Shown here: positions 35,330 to 43,089 of the stretch, one piece after another | Layout of the letters: each line of letters begins with the position of its first letter | Numbering within the stretch: position 1 is the first letter of the stretch | From: Deltaproteobacteria bacterium | Lineage (GTDB): Bacteria > Myxococcota_A > UBA9160 > SZUA-336 | Assembly: GCA_029261925.1 (NCBI GenBank) | Contig: JAJDAJ010000020.1 | Span: 35,685 to 99,684 of the forward strand | Direction of reading: 5' to 3' | Length of the DNA: 64,000 nucleotides | The notes under the pieces: generated by a model | What the model saw: only the letters and a program-made list of their open reading frames with translations | What the model was told of the DNA's origin: nothing | The model's database searches: none | Program-made: the position numbers and the translations under genes

Positions 35330-35941
35330 GTGCCTGCCGACACCGAGGCGATCGCACGCGAGAAGGTGCTGCTCGAGCGCCTGCGCGATGGGGACGAGGC
35401 GGCCTACGAGCAGCTTGTCCGCGAGCAGGGCGGGCGCATGCTCGCGGTGGCGCGACGCATGCTGCGCAGCCAGGACGAGGCCGAGGACGCGGTCCAGGAG
35501 GCCTTCATCTCGGCCTTCCGCGCGATCGACGGCTTCGAGGGCGCGTCGCGGCTCTCGACCTGGCTGCACCGCATCGTGGTCAACGCGGCACTGATGCGGC
35601 TCCGCGCCCGGGCGCGCCGCCCGGAGACGTCGATCGAGGACCTGCTGCCCGACTTCCTCGAGAACGGCCACCACGAGGTCATGCCGGCGGCATGGGCACG
35701 CTCGCCTCTCGAGCTCCTCGAGAGCGAGGCGACCCGCGAGCGCGTGCGCGAGCTGATCGACCAGCTGCCCGAGGCCTACCGTACCGTGCTGATCCTCCGC
35801 GACATCGAAGAGCTCGACACCCGGGAGACGGCCGAGCTGCTCGGGATCACGCCGAATGCCGCCAAGATCCGCCTGCACCGCGCCCGGCTGGCGCTGCGCG
35901 GGCTGCTCGATCCCCAGATGCGGGAGCCCGAACAACCATGA
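35330..35941 (+). CDS. ECF-family RNA polymerase sigma factor
   Basis: The 203-residue protein has sigma region 2 (LRDGDEAAYEQLVREQGGRMLAVARRMLRSQDEAEDAVQEAFISAFRAIDGFEGASRLSTWLHRIVVNAALM) with the DAEDxxQEAF-like and ..STWL.RI..N core, and region 4 (LPEAYRTVLILRDIEELDTRETAELLGITPNAAKIRLHRARLALR), a clear HTH. It belongs to the RpoE-like ECF group. Start is GTG 35330. Its stop overlaps the start of a zinc-finger anti-sigma gene by four bases, so the two are made together and the sigma factor is likely held inactive until a signal releases it. Confidence 0.94.
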   Translation: MPADTEAIAREKVLLERLRDGDEAAYEQLVREQGGRMLAVARRMLRSQDEAEDAVQEAFISAFRAIDGFEGASRLSTWLHRIVVNAALMRLRARARRPETSIEDLLPDFLENGHHEVMPAAWARSPLELLESEATRERVRELIDQLPEAYRTVLILRDIEELDTRETAELLGITPNAAKIRLHRARLALRGLLDPQMREPEQP

Positions 35942-36174
35942 ACTGCCGCGAGTTCACCGACTTCCTGGACGACTACGTGGACGGACATCTGCCCGGAGAT
36001 CAGTCCGCGACCTTCGAGCAGCACATGCGCGACTGCCCGCCGTGCGTGGACTACCTCGAGTCCTATCGCGAGACCGCGAAGCTGGGCCGGGCGCTCTGCG
36101 AGGCCGACGAGGCGCTGCCGTCCGACGTGCCCGAGCGACTGATCGCCGCCATCCTCGCCGCGCGCCGCTCCTGA
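35938..36174 (+). CDS. Zinc-finger anti-sigma factor
   Basis: The 78-residue protein has the ZAS (anti-sigma zinc finger, zf-HC2) core: MNCREFTDFLDDYVDGHLP at the start, where the first Cys lies, then FEQHMRDCPPCVDYLESYR, containing the HxxxCxxC zinc motif. It has no transmembrane part, so it is a soluble anti-sigma, as in the RsrA type that may sense redox state through the zinc cysteines. It overlaps the ECF sigma gene by ATGA. Confidence 0.9.
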   Translation: MNCREFTDFLDDYVDGHLPGDQSATFEQHMRDCPPCVDYLESYRETAKLGRALCEADEALPSDVPERLIAAILAARRS

Positions 36175-36184
36175 GGCTGCCGGG

Positions 36185-37705
36185 CTAGCGCCGGAGGCGC
36201 AGCCAGAGGTCGAACAGACGCTGGACCCGCGGCGTGAGCCTGCCGCGCATGTACTCACCGGTGGTGGCCTTGATGGCCTCGGCCTGGGTCGGGTACGGGT
36301 GGATCACCGCCGCCAGGGCCCCGAGCCCGACCTTCTGCGTAATGGCGACGGTCAGCTCGCTGATCATCTCCCCGGCGTGACGCGCCACGATCGTGGCGCC
36401 CACGATCTGCCCGCTGCCCCGCCGCGCGTGCACCTTGACGAAGCCCTCGTCATCGCCCTCCGCGCGAGAGCGATCGTTGCCCGAGAGCGGCACCCGGTAG
36501 GTGTCGATCTCGATGCCCTGCTCCTGCGCGTCGCCCGGGTACAGGCCGACGTGCGCGATCTCGGGATCGGTGTAGGTGCACCACGGCACGACGAGGTCGC
36601 TGACGCGCTTGCGGCCCATGAACAGCGCGTTCTGCACCACGATCTTCGCCGCGGCATCCGCGGCGTGGGTGAACTTGTGGCGCAGGCACACATCGCCCGC
36701 GGCGAAGATGCGGCGGTTGCTGGTGCGCAGCCGGTCGTCGACGTGCACGCCCTGGCGGCTGTCGTACTCCACGCCCGCACTCTCCAGCCCCAGCCCGTCC
36801 ACGTTGGGCGCGCGGCCGACCCCGACCAGGATCTCGTCCACGTCGAGCCACTCGGCCGCGCCGTCGCGCTCCAGGTGGATGCGCCGCACGGCGTCCACCG
36901 CCTCCACACGGCCGATCGAGGCGCCCGTGATCAGGTTCACGCCGTCGCGGCGCAGCGCCGAGGCGATGATCGCGGCGGCGTCGGCGTCCTCGCGGGTCAG
37001 CACCTGGGGCGCCATCTCCAGCAGCGACACCTGCGAGCCCAGGCGGGCGAAGCTCTGCGCGAGCTCGCAGCCGATCGGGCCGGCCCCGATCACGGCCAGG
37101 CGAGCGGGCCGCTCGGTCAGCTCGAAGATGTCCTCGTTGGTGCGGTAGCCGGCGTCCTCCAGGCCCTCGATCGGCAGCGGTACCGCCCTGGCCCCGGTGG
37201 CGATCACCGCGCGCGAGAAGCGCAGGGTCGAGCCCGCCACCTCGAGCCGGTCGGGCCCCGTGAAGCAGCCCTCGCCCAGGAAGACGTCGACGCCCAGCTC
37301 GCGATAGCGCGCCGCGGAGTCGTGCGGCGCGATGCCCGCGCGGACCTCGCGCACGCGGCGCATGACCTCGCCGAAGTCCACCTCGACGTCCTTGGGCGCC
37401 TGCACCCCGAAGCGCGCCGCATCGCGCACGTCGGCCGCGGCGCGCGCCGAGCGGATCAGGGTCTTGGAGGGCACGCAGCCGACGTTCAGGCAGTCGCCAC
37501 CCATCAGGTGGCGCTCGACCAGCGCCACCCGCGCACCGAGCCCGGCCGCGACCACGGCGCTGACCAGCCCCGCGGTCCCGGCACCCACGACCACCAGGTT
37601 GTAGCGCGAGGCGGGCTCGGGATTGACCCAGTCCAAGGGGTGCACCTGCGCGACCAGCCTCTGGTTGATCGCGTCCCAGGGCTCGATCCGGACCGGCTCG
37701 CTCAT
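36185..37705 (-). CDS. Pyridine nucleotide-disulfide oxidoreductase, 'mercuric reductase'-like
   Basis: The 506-residue flavoprotein has GAGTAGLVSAVVAAGLGARVALVE for FAD, GGDCLNVGCVPSK with the redox-active disulfide, IGAGPIGCELAQSFARLGSQVSLLE for NAD(P)H, FAAGDV, and the dimer-interface dyad in HPYPTQAEAIK. It lacks the C-terminal cysteine pair and N-terminal HMA domain of true MerA, so mercury reduction is not supported despite similarity. Members of this branch often sit beside arsenosugar genes, and ArsS follows here 70 bp upstream on the same strand. The substrate is likely a small or protein disulfide. Confidence 0.9.
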   Translation of the reverse strand: MSEPVRIEPWDAINQRLVAQVHPLDWVNPEPASRYNLVVVGAGTAGLVSAVVAAGLGARVALVERHLMGGDCLNVGCVPSKTLIRSARAAADVRDAARFGVQAPKDVEVDFGEVMRRVREVRAGIAPHDSAARYRELGVDVFLGEGCFTGPDRLEVAGSTLRFSRAVIATGARAVPLPIEGLEDAGYRTNEDIFELTERPARLAVIGAGPIGCELAQSFARLGSQVSLLEMAPQVLTREDADAAAIIASALRRDGVNLITGASIGRVEAVDAVRRIHLERDGAAEWLDVDEILVGVGRAPNVDGLGLESAGVEYDSRQGVHVDDRLRTSNRRIFAAGDVCLRHKFTHAADAAAKIVVQNALFMGRKRVSDLVVPWCTYTDPEIAHVGLYPGDAQEQGIEIDTYRVPLSGNDRSRAEGDDEGFVKVHARRGSGQIVGATIVARHAGEMISELTVAITQKVGLGALAAVIHPYPTQAEAIKATTGEYMRGRLTPRVQRLFDLWLRLRR

Positions 37706-37775
37706 GAGGACTCCTGTGAGAGTGGATCGCCGGCACTGCGATGCAGCGCCACGACGCGGCGTTTCGGCGCGCGGT

Positions 37776-38732
37776 TCAGACCAGCGCCCCGCCGCAGCTC
37801 GATCCCGCCCCCGCGCTGCAGGCGAAGCAGTGCGCGGCCGTCGCGATCGGCGCGCCGACCAGCTCGTCGAGGCGCTCCAGCTCCCAGATCGTGCGCGCGT
37901 CCGCACCCGGCGCGATCTCCAGGGCCTGGTTGAAGTCGCAGTCGTAGAGCCGGCCCGCCCAGTCGACGGAGATCAGATCGCGGCACATCAATGCGGGCAC
38001 CGTGTCGGGATTGAAGGCGTCGGCCAGCACCCCGAGGTAGGCGTCGTAGCGGCCCGCCCGCTCCAGCTCGCGCCCGAAGCGCGCGATCGGCGCGTTGGTC
38101 AGCGTGAGCAGGCGATCGAAGCCGATGCCGAAGCCCCGCTCGAGCTCGCGCCTGTAGTCCGCCTCGAGCTCGTGCTGGGGGCCGGGCAGCGCGGTGCCCT
38201 GGGGGTTGAAGACCAGATCCAGCCGCAGCCGCGGATCGCCGCGCCCGTAGCCCAGCTCGTTGAGGGCGCGCAGCGCCTCGATGCTGGGATCGAAGACGTG
38301 GCGCCCCCGCTGCCGCTCCACGTTCTCCTTCGAGTAGCAGGGAAGCGAGGCGATCACGTGCACGCCCTGCTCCGCCAGGAACGCCGCCAGGTCCTCGTGG
38401 CCCGGCTCCAGCAGGATGGTCAGGTTGCAGCGGTCGATGACCTCGCGACCGAGCGCGCGTGCCCGGCGCACGATCTGCCGGAACTCCGGATGCATCTCGG
38501 GCGCGCCCCCCGTCAGATCGACCACGCCGACTCCCGGGCTCGCGGCCAGGAGCTCCAGCACGCGGGCGACGGTGCGCGCGTCCATCGCCTCGGTGCGCCG
38601 CGGCGATGAATCCACGTGGCAGTGGTGGCACGCGAGATTGCAGCGCCGCGTCAGGTTCAGCTGCAGGGTGCCCATGGCCGCGCGCCGGAGCGGCTCCAGC
38701 CCGTGGGCGGCCAGCGTCTGCTCGAAATCCAT
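37776..38732 (-). CDS. arsS: Arsenosugar biosynthesis radical SAM protein ArsS
   Basis: The 318-residue protein has the radical SAM cluster motif RRCNLACHHCHVDSSP (CxxxCxxC), the GGAPEMHP SAM contact, and the distinctive Cys-rich C-terminal (DUF3641) domain with CRDLISVDWAGRLYDCDFNQAL and the ending HCFACSAGAGSSCGGALV. ArsS makes 5'-dimethylarsinoyl adenosine-type arsenosugars. Many ArsS proteins are selenoproteins with Sec in the final CxxC-like site; here both are cysteines (CFAC). ATG 38732 leaves a short N-terminal helix. No arsM is in the window. The gene is upstream of the disulfide oxidoreductase in the same orientation. Confidence 0.88.
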   Translation of the reverse strand: MDFEQTLAAHGLEPLRRAAMGTLQLNLTRRCNLACHHCHVDSSPRRTEAMDARTVARVLELLAASPGVGVVDLTGGAPEMHPEFRQIVRRARALGREVIDRCNLTILLEPGHEDLAAFLAEQGVHVIASLPCYSKENVERQRGRHVFDPSIEALRALNELGYGRGDPRLRLDLVFNPQGTALPGPQHELEADYRRELERGFGIGFDRLLTLTNAPIARFGRELERAGRYDAYLGVLADAFNPDTVPALMCRDLISVDWAGRLYDCDFNQALEIAPGADARTIWELERLDELVGAPIATAAHCFACSAGAGSSCGGALV

Positions 38733-38939
38733 CGCCGTCCCCCGCACGCCCGGGATACGCGGGCTGCCCCCGGCAGGTTACGGGCTGGAGCCGCCGGCGG
38801 CACCTGCCGGGCCACCGCGAGGCGAGACCGCCCTCGCCGGCTCCTGCGCGCCCCTGCGGGCCGGAGCTGCGTCCCGGTGAGGGCGGCGCTCAAGGTCCCG
38901 CCTGGCGCACCCGAATAGAGCCGCGGGAAGGTGTCCACC

Positions 38940-39284
38940 ATGTCCACTGGCAAGTCCGGGATCGAGCGCCGCCGCATGCTGCGGCGCAGCATCAAGCGCA
39001 TCCCGGCCGCCTTCGAGGCCGGCAGCACGCGCGGCAAGGGCCACGTGAAGAACATCTCGAAGGAGGGCCTGTTCGTGCGCTCGGCCACCCTCCCGGAGCC
39101 CGGCAGCGAGGTGCGGCTGATCTTCCACGATCGCCAGGGCACGAAGGTCGAGGTCCGCGGCCTGGTCTGCTGGTGCACCGATCAGCTCCCGGATGCGCAC
39201 GACGTCAAGCCCGGCTTCGGCGTGCAGCTCCACGAGCGCAGCGACGCGTTCCGCGACTTCTACGAGCAGGTGCTCACGCGCTGA
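38940..39284 (+). CDS. PilZ-domain protein (c-di-GMP binding type)
   Basis: The 114-residue protein is one PilZ domain: a basic RRRMLRRSIKRIPAAF segment with the RxxxR position, GHVKNISKEGLFVRS (matching the D/NxSxxG motif as NISKEG), then alternating strands EVRLIFHDRQGTKVEVRGLVCW and a final helix. Arg and Asn/Ser positions allow c-di-GMP binding, although the usual D is N. ATG at 38940 has a GGGAAGG site nine bases upstream. Such single-domain PilZ proteins control motility or surface attachment in myxobacteria and deltaproteobacteria. The gene stands alone, converging on the AOR operon. Confidence 0.82.
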   Translation: MSTGKSGIERRRMLRRSIKRIPAAFEAGSTRGKGHVKNISKEGLFVRSATLPEPGSEVRLIFHDRQGTKVEVRGLVCWCTDQLPDAHDVKPGFGVQLHERSDAFRDFYEQVLTR

Positions 39285-39304
39285 TCGGGGGCGGTCGCCC
39301 GGGG

Positions 39305-39562
39305 TCATCGGCCGCCCGCGACCGGCGGGATCACGCTGAGCGCGTCGCCGTCCCGCAGCCGGTGTGCCTCGCGCTCCTCGGGCCGGCGCGACAGCGGCTG
39401 GCCGTTGATCAGGACCATCTGCGAGGCGCGCGGCTCGATCTCGAGCCGCCGCAGCGCCTCGGCCACACTGCTGTCCGGGGGCAGCTCGAGCGCCCCCACG
39501 CCGCGCGGCCAGTCCGGGAACCGATCGCGCAGGCTGGCGAACAGCCGCACCTCGATGCGCAC
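39305..39562 (-). CDS. MoaD/ThiS-family ubiquitin-like sulfur carrier (second copy)
   Basis: The 85-residue protein has the ubiquitin-like pattern of MoaD: VRIEVRLFASLRDRFPDW, a mid loop ELPPDSSVAEALRRL, VLINGQPLSR and the terminal DGDALSVIPPVAGGR. The Gly-Gly ends one residue before the C-terminus; an extra Arg follows, unusual for a carrier activated at the last Gly. Start GTG 39562. It is the last gene of the AOR operon, 11 bp after the FAD oxidoreductase. Dedicated MoaD proteins with AOR genes probably help build the tungsten-bis-pterin cofactor. Processing of the final Arg would be needed for thiocarboxylation. Confidence 0.78.
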   Translation of the reverse strand: MRIEVRLFASLRDRFPDWPRGVGALELPPDSSVAEALRRLEIEPRASQMVLINGQPLSRRPEEREAHRLRDGDALSVIPPVAGGR

Positions 39563-39573
39563 GCCGCCGCTTT

Positions 39574-40953
39574 CTACTCGCGCAGGCCGGAGGTGAACAC
39601 CCCGTGGTGCTCGCCGCGCTCGCGGCGAGGCGGCACGGGAGGAAAGCGATGCCCGCCGCCGACCGAGGCGCGGCCCGTCAGCAGGGTGTGCTCGAGCAGC
39701 GCGGAGGTCGCCCCGCTGGCCAGGTAGGCGCGGCGCAGCTCCAGCGGGTTGGCCCGCAGCCAGTCCTTCCACGGCCCCAGCGCCACGCCGGTCTGCACCA
39801 GCCCCTTGAGCATGCCCGCGTCGTGCGCTCCCGAGACCGTCCCGCCCGGCCCGACCATGACGCCGCCGACGATGCGGTCGTCCTGCCAGACGTACTTGCG
39901 GTAGATACCATCGGCGGGACTCGAGACGATCGTCGACTCGCGCTCGTCGCCCTGCCAGAGGCCGAAGCTGCACGAGTGCAGTCCCTGGGTGTGCAGCACG
40001 TTCATCGCCAGGCTACCGCCGTACGACACCTCCATGCCCGCCATGTTCGCGGCGGCGACGCGACCGTGGTCGATCGCGGTCGGCTGGATCGCGTGCACGG
40101 CGCGGCCACCGCCGAGCAGGTCCGGACCCTGCGCCACGTCGCCCGCCGCCCAGACGTCGGCAGCGCTGGTCCGCAGGAACCCGTCCACGAGCACGCCCTC
40201 GTCCGTCTCGAGACCGGCCGCGGTCAGCAGCTCCAGGTTCGGGTGAATGCCCGTGGCCATCAGCACCACGTCGCTGTCGAGTCGCGTTCCGTCGGCGAGC
40301 TCGAGGCGCATGCCCTTCTCGCGGCGCTCGGCGCGCTCCACCGCCACGCCGGTGTGGATCTCGACGCCCCGGGCGCGCAGGTGCGCCTCGACCAGGTCCG
40401 CGGCCGGCGCATCGAGCATTCGCGGCAGTACGTGCGGGGCGATCTCGACGTAGCGCAGCCGGCAGCCGCGCGTGAGCAGCGCATCGAGCACGATCAGGCC
40501 GATGAACCCGGCACCGACCACCGTGACGTCGCGCGCGCCGGACGCCTCGAGGCCGCGCGCGTCGGCAAGGGTCCACATGTCGAGCACCGCCGGACCCTCG
40601 AGGCCCTCGAGCGGCGGCCGCGCCGCGCGCGAGCCCGTCGCCACCAGGAGTCGATCGTACGCCAGGCTCTCGCCTCCCTCGAGCGTGACGCGGTGCGCGC
40701 CCGGATCGATGCGCGTGGCGCGCCGCCCCAGGCGCGCGTCCACGCGCTGTGCCTCGAGCCAGGCATCATCGGCGGTGAACAGCGTGCCCTCGGCGATGCT
40801 GCCGGCCAGCCGGTACGGCAGGACCATGCGCGCGTACGCCGGCTCGTCGCAGACCAGCGTGATCCCCGCGCCGGCATCGAGCTGACGCAGGGTCTCGATG
40901 GCGTTGATGCCCGCGGGACCGGCTCCCAGGATCACGTGCTGCGCCATGCTCAT
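39574..40953 (-). CDS. FAD-dependent NAD(P)H oxidoreductase of the AOR complex (AorC-like)
   Basis: The 459-residue protein is of the nitrite reductase/rubredoxin reductase flavoprotein type: VILGAGPAGINAIETLRQ for FAD, VTVVGAGFIGLIVLDALLTRG for NAD(P)H, and DVWAAGDVAQGPDLLGG for the FAD closing strand. In Aromatoleum, AorC is the flavoprotein subunit that links the tungsten enzyme and ferredoxin chain to NAD+. The gene lies between two MoaD-like genes and overlaps the upstream one by ATGA, so it belongs to this operon. The C-terminal 130 residues (YIRKYVWQDDRIVGG-type and a Leu-rich tail) form the third domain. The AorC role is inferred from context. Confidence 0.82.
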   Translation of the reverse strand: MSMAQHVILGAGPAGINAIETLRQLDAGAGITLVCDEPAYARMVLPYRLAGSIAEGTLFTADDAWLEAQRVDARLGRRATRIDPGAHRVTLEGGESLAYDRLLVATGSRAARPPLEGLEGPAVLDMWTLADARGLEASGARDVTVVGAGFIGLIVLDALLTRGCRLRYVEIAPHVLPRMLDAPAADLVEAHLRARGVEIHTGVAVERAERREKGMRLELADGTRLDSDVVLMATGIHPNLELLTAAGLETDEGVLVDGFLRTSAADVWAAGDVAQGPDLLGGGRAVHAIQPTAIDHGRVAAANMAGMEVSYGGSLAMNVLHTQGLHSCSFGLWQGDERESTIVSSPADGIYRKYVWQDDRIVGGVMVGPGGTVSGAHDAGMLKGLVQTGVALGPWKDWLRANPLELRRAYLASGATSALLEHTLLTGRASVGGGHRFPPVPPRRERGEHHGVFTSGLRE

Positions 40954-41240
40954 CCCCCCGGGAGGCTGCGCGCCCCGAAGAAGTAGACGGTCACCGTGTC
41001 GTCCGGGCCGACCGGCGTCTCGAGCCCCTCGAGGTCCGTCACGCTGCGGCCGTTGAGCAGCACGCGCGCGTCGCGCCCCAGAGCCGGGCCCTCGAGCAGC
41101 GCCGCCTCGAGCTCCGCGCCCCCGCGGCCGCAGAGCGCCCGCAGCACCTCCGCGACCGTCGCCCCCTCCAGCGAGAGCTCGGCGCCCCCCACGAGCCGGC
41201 GCAGCGCGGTCCCCAGCAGGCGCGCGGTGGGCACGATCAC
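40950..41240 (-). CDS. MoaD/ThiS-family ubiquitin-like sulfur carrier of the AOR operon (first copy)
   Basis: The 96-residue protein reads as a MoaD with the canonical C-terminal Gly-Gly (ARSLPGG), which ends the protein exactly. The VAEVLRALCGRGGAELEAALLE helix and VLLNGRSVTDLEGLETPVGPDDTVTVYFFGA strands match the fold. The start is GTG at 41240, one base after the AOR stop, so it is tightly coupled to the catalytic subunit. In bacterial W-AOR operons a MoaD-like gene often follows the large subunit. It probably serves the sulfuration step of tungstopterin synthesis. Confidence 0.85.
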   Translation of the reverse strand: MIVPTARLLGTALRRLVGGAELSLEGATVAEVLRALCGRGGAELEAALLEGPALGRDARVLLNGRSVTDLEGLETPVGPDDTVTVYFFGARSLPGG

Positions 41241-41241
41241 C

Positions 41242-43089
41242 TCACACGAGTCCCAGCCGCCGCAGCGTGTCCTCGAGCGGACGGCCGTCGGCGCTCCAGC
41301 CCCGGGCGCGGTAGTAGTCGGGCAGCATCTCGGGCAGCCGGCTGACCTGGCCCTTCGTGGGCCCCTCGGGGATCGGATCGGCGAGCATTCGCCGGGGCAG
41401 CGTGTCGTCGGCCGCGGTGATGCCGGCCGCCATGTTCCAGACCCGCTCGAGGTTCCAGATGCGCTCCCCGGCCTCGAGCAGGTCGTCCACGCCGTAGTCG
41501 ATGCCGGTCGCGGCCGACATCAGCGGCGCGATCTCCTCGAGGCCGATCCCGAAGGTCAGGAACAGGCACAGCCCCGACGCATCCACGGCGGTCGAGGTGT
41601 CCTGGAACGCCCGCGTGAGCTCGGCCTTGCCCTCGATGCTGTCCGGGCCCGCCGCCTCCCCGACCCCGAGCATCTCCGAGGAGATCGTGTACGCGCGCAG
41701 GTGACAGGCGCCGCGGTTCGAGGTCGCGTAGCCCAGGCCCATGCCCTGGACCGCGCGCGGATCATAGGCAGGGAACTCCTGGCCCTTGACGCCCATGAAG
41801 ACCTCCGGCCGGCCATAGCGATCTCCGAGCCGCTTGCTGCCCTCGGCCAGCGCATCGCCGAAGCCCTGGCGACGGCCGGTGAGCTCGGTCATCGCGACCA
41901 GCGCCTCGCCGCTGCCGAAGCGCAGCGGCATCCCCGTCTCGGAGTCGTCGATGACGCCCTTCTCGTACAGCTCCATGGCCGCCGCCACCGTCGCGCCGAG
42001 CGAGATCGGGTCCATGCCCAGGTCGTTGCAGATCGTGTTGGCCTTGAGCACGGCATCGAGGTCGTCGATGCCGCAGTCCGCACCGAGCGACCAGGCGTTC
42101 TCGTACTCGGGACCCTCGGTCGACTCGCGCCAGTTCCGCGGGCTGGTGTGCAGCGTGTAGCGGCCCTGCCCCTCGTCGCTGATGCGCGAGACCCGCCCGC
42201 AGGCGATGGTGCAGGCGAAGCAGGCCTTGTTCGTCTGCAGGCGCGTCTCGACCAGACGCTCGCCGGAGATCTCCTCCGCGCCCTCGAACTGGGCCTGCTG
42301 GCAGTTGCGGGTCGGCAGCGCACCGTGCTCGCTGATCACGTTCATCAGCGCGAGCGTGCCGTAGGCCGGCAGGCCCTCGGACGTGAGCGGCGCCTCGGCC
42401 AGCTTGCGCTTCTGCGCCCACTGCGCCGCCATCAGCTGCGCGGGGCGTGCGACGCGCACGCCGCCCGTACCGCGCACCGCGATGGCCTTGAGGTTCTTCG
42501 AGCCCATCACCGCGCCGACCCCGCTGCGGCCGGCGGCGCGGAACTTCTCGTTGAGGATCGCCGCGAAGAGCACCTGCTGCTCGCCGGCGGGCCCGATGCA
42601 CGCGACGCGGGACTCGAGGACACCCGTCTGCTCGCGGATCCGGTCCTCCGTCTCGAAGACGCCCAGGCCCCAGAGGTCGTCGGCCGGACGCAGCTCGACG
42701 CGCTCGTCGCAGATCCACAGGTACACCGGTCGCGGGGCCCGCCCCTCGATCACCAGCAGGTCGTAGCCGGCGAACTTGAGCTCGGGACCCCAGAGGCCGC
42801 CGGAGTTCGAGGTGGTCATGCAGCCGGTCAGCGGGCCCTTGGTCACGACCATGTAGCGCGCGCCGCACGAGGCGTTGGTGCCCGTGAGCGGTCCGGTGGC
42901 GAAGATCAGCTTGTTCGCGGGCCCGAGCGCGTCCACCCGCGGGTCGACCTCGTCGGACAGGATCTTCGCGGCGATCCCGCGACCGCCCGCGAAGCGGGCC
43001 GCGTCCCGGGCATCGACGGGTTCCCGGGTCACCCGGCCGGCCGTCAGATCGACGCGGAGCAGCGTGCCGGTCCAGCCGCCCGGCGTCAT
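41242..43089 (-). CDS. Aldehyde:ferredoxin oxidoreductase, tungsten-dependent (AorB-like)
   Basis: The 615-residue protein is a full AOR-family enzyme, which oxidises aldehydes to acids with a tungsten-bis-tungstopterin and one [4Fe-4S] cluster. Domain 1 has GGWTGTLLRVDLTAG, FAGGRGIAAKIL, GPLTGTNASCGARYMVVTKGPLTGCMTTSNSGG; domain 2 has the pterin and cluster motif CFACTIACGR (CxxCxxxC) with the fourth Cys in DASGLCLFLTF near residue 500; domain 3 follows. It sits directly after a 16-Cys ferredoxin gene (ATGA overlap) and before a MoaD gene. Similar W-AORs of Aromatoleum and Thauera oxidise aromatic and aliphatic aldehydes and can also reduce acids. Confidence 0.93.
   Translation of the reverse strand: MTPGGWTGTLLRVDLTAGRVTREPVDARDAARFAGGRGIAAKILSDEVDPRVDALGPANKLIFATGPLTGTNASCGARYMVVTKGPLTGCMTTSNSGGLWGPELKFAGYDLLVIEGRAPRPVYLWICDERVELRPADDLWGLGVFETEDRIREQTGVLESRVACIGPAGEQQVLFAAILNEKFRAAGRSGVGAVMGSKNLKAIAVRGTGGVRVARPAQLMAAQWAQKRKLAEAPLTSEGLPAYGTLALMNVISEHGALPTRNCQQAQFEGAEEISGERLVETRLQTNKACFACTIACGRVSRISDEGQGRYTLHTSPRNWRESTEGPEYENAWSLGADCGIDDLDAVLKANTICNDLGMDPISLGATVAAAMELYEKGVIDDSETGMPLRFGSGEALVAMTELTGRRQGFGDALAEGSKRLGDRYGRPEVFMGVKGQEFPAYDPRAVQGMGLGYATSNRGACHLRAYTISSEMLGVGEAAGPDSIEGKAELTRAFQDTSTAVDASGLCLFLTFGIGLEEIAPLMSAATGIDYGVDDLLEAGERIWNLERVWNMAAGITAADDTLPRRMLADPIPEGPTKGQVSRLPEMLPDYYRARGWSADGRPLEDTLRRLGLV

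Noticed and set aside
31308..35357. A 1349-codon open frame on the minus strand across the regulator, pgi, nitrilase and FHA genes
   Set aside because: Its translation is low-complexity Arg/Ala/Pro text without motifs, and it is antisense to clearly real genes; long empty frames are common in very GC-rich DNA.
36185..37705. True mercuric reductase
   Set aside because: There is no HMA domain and no C-terminal Cys pair, and no merR/merT/merP neighbours; it only shares the general disulfide reductase fold.
37776..38732. A second selenoprotein at the ArsS locus
   Set aside because: The frame is complete with Cys at the site that is Sec in some homologues; no in-frame TGA occurs.
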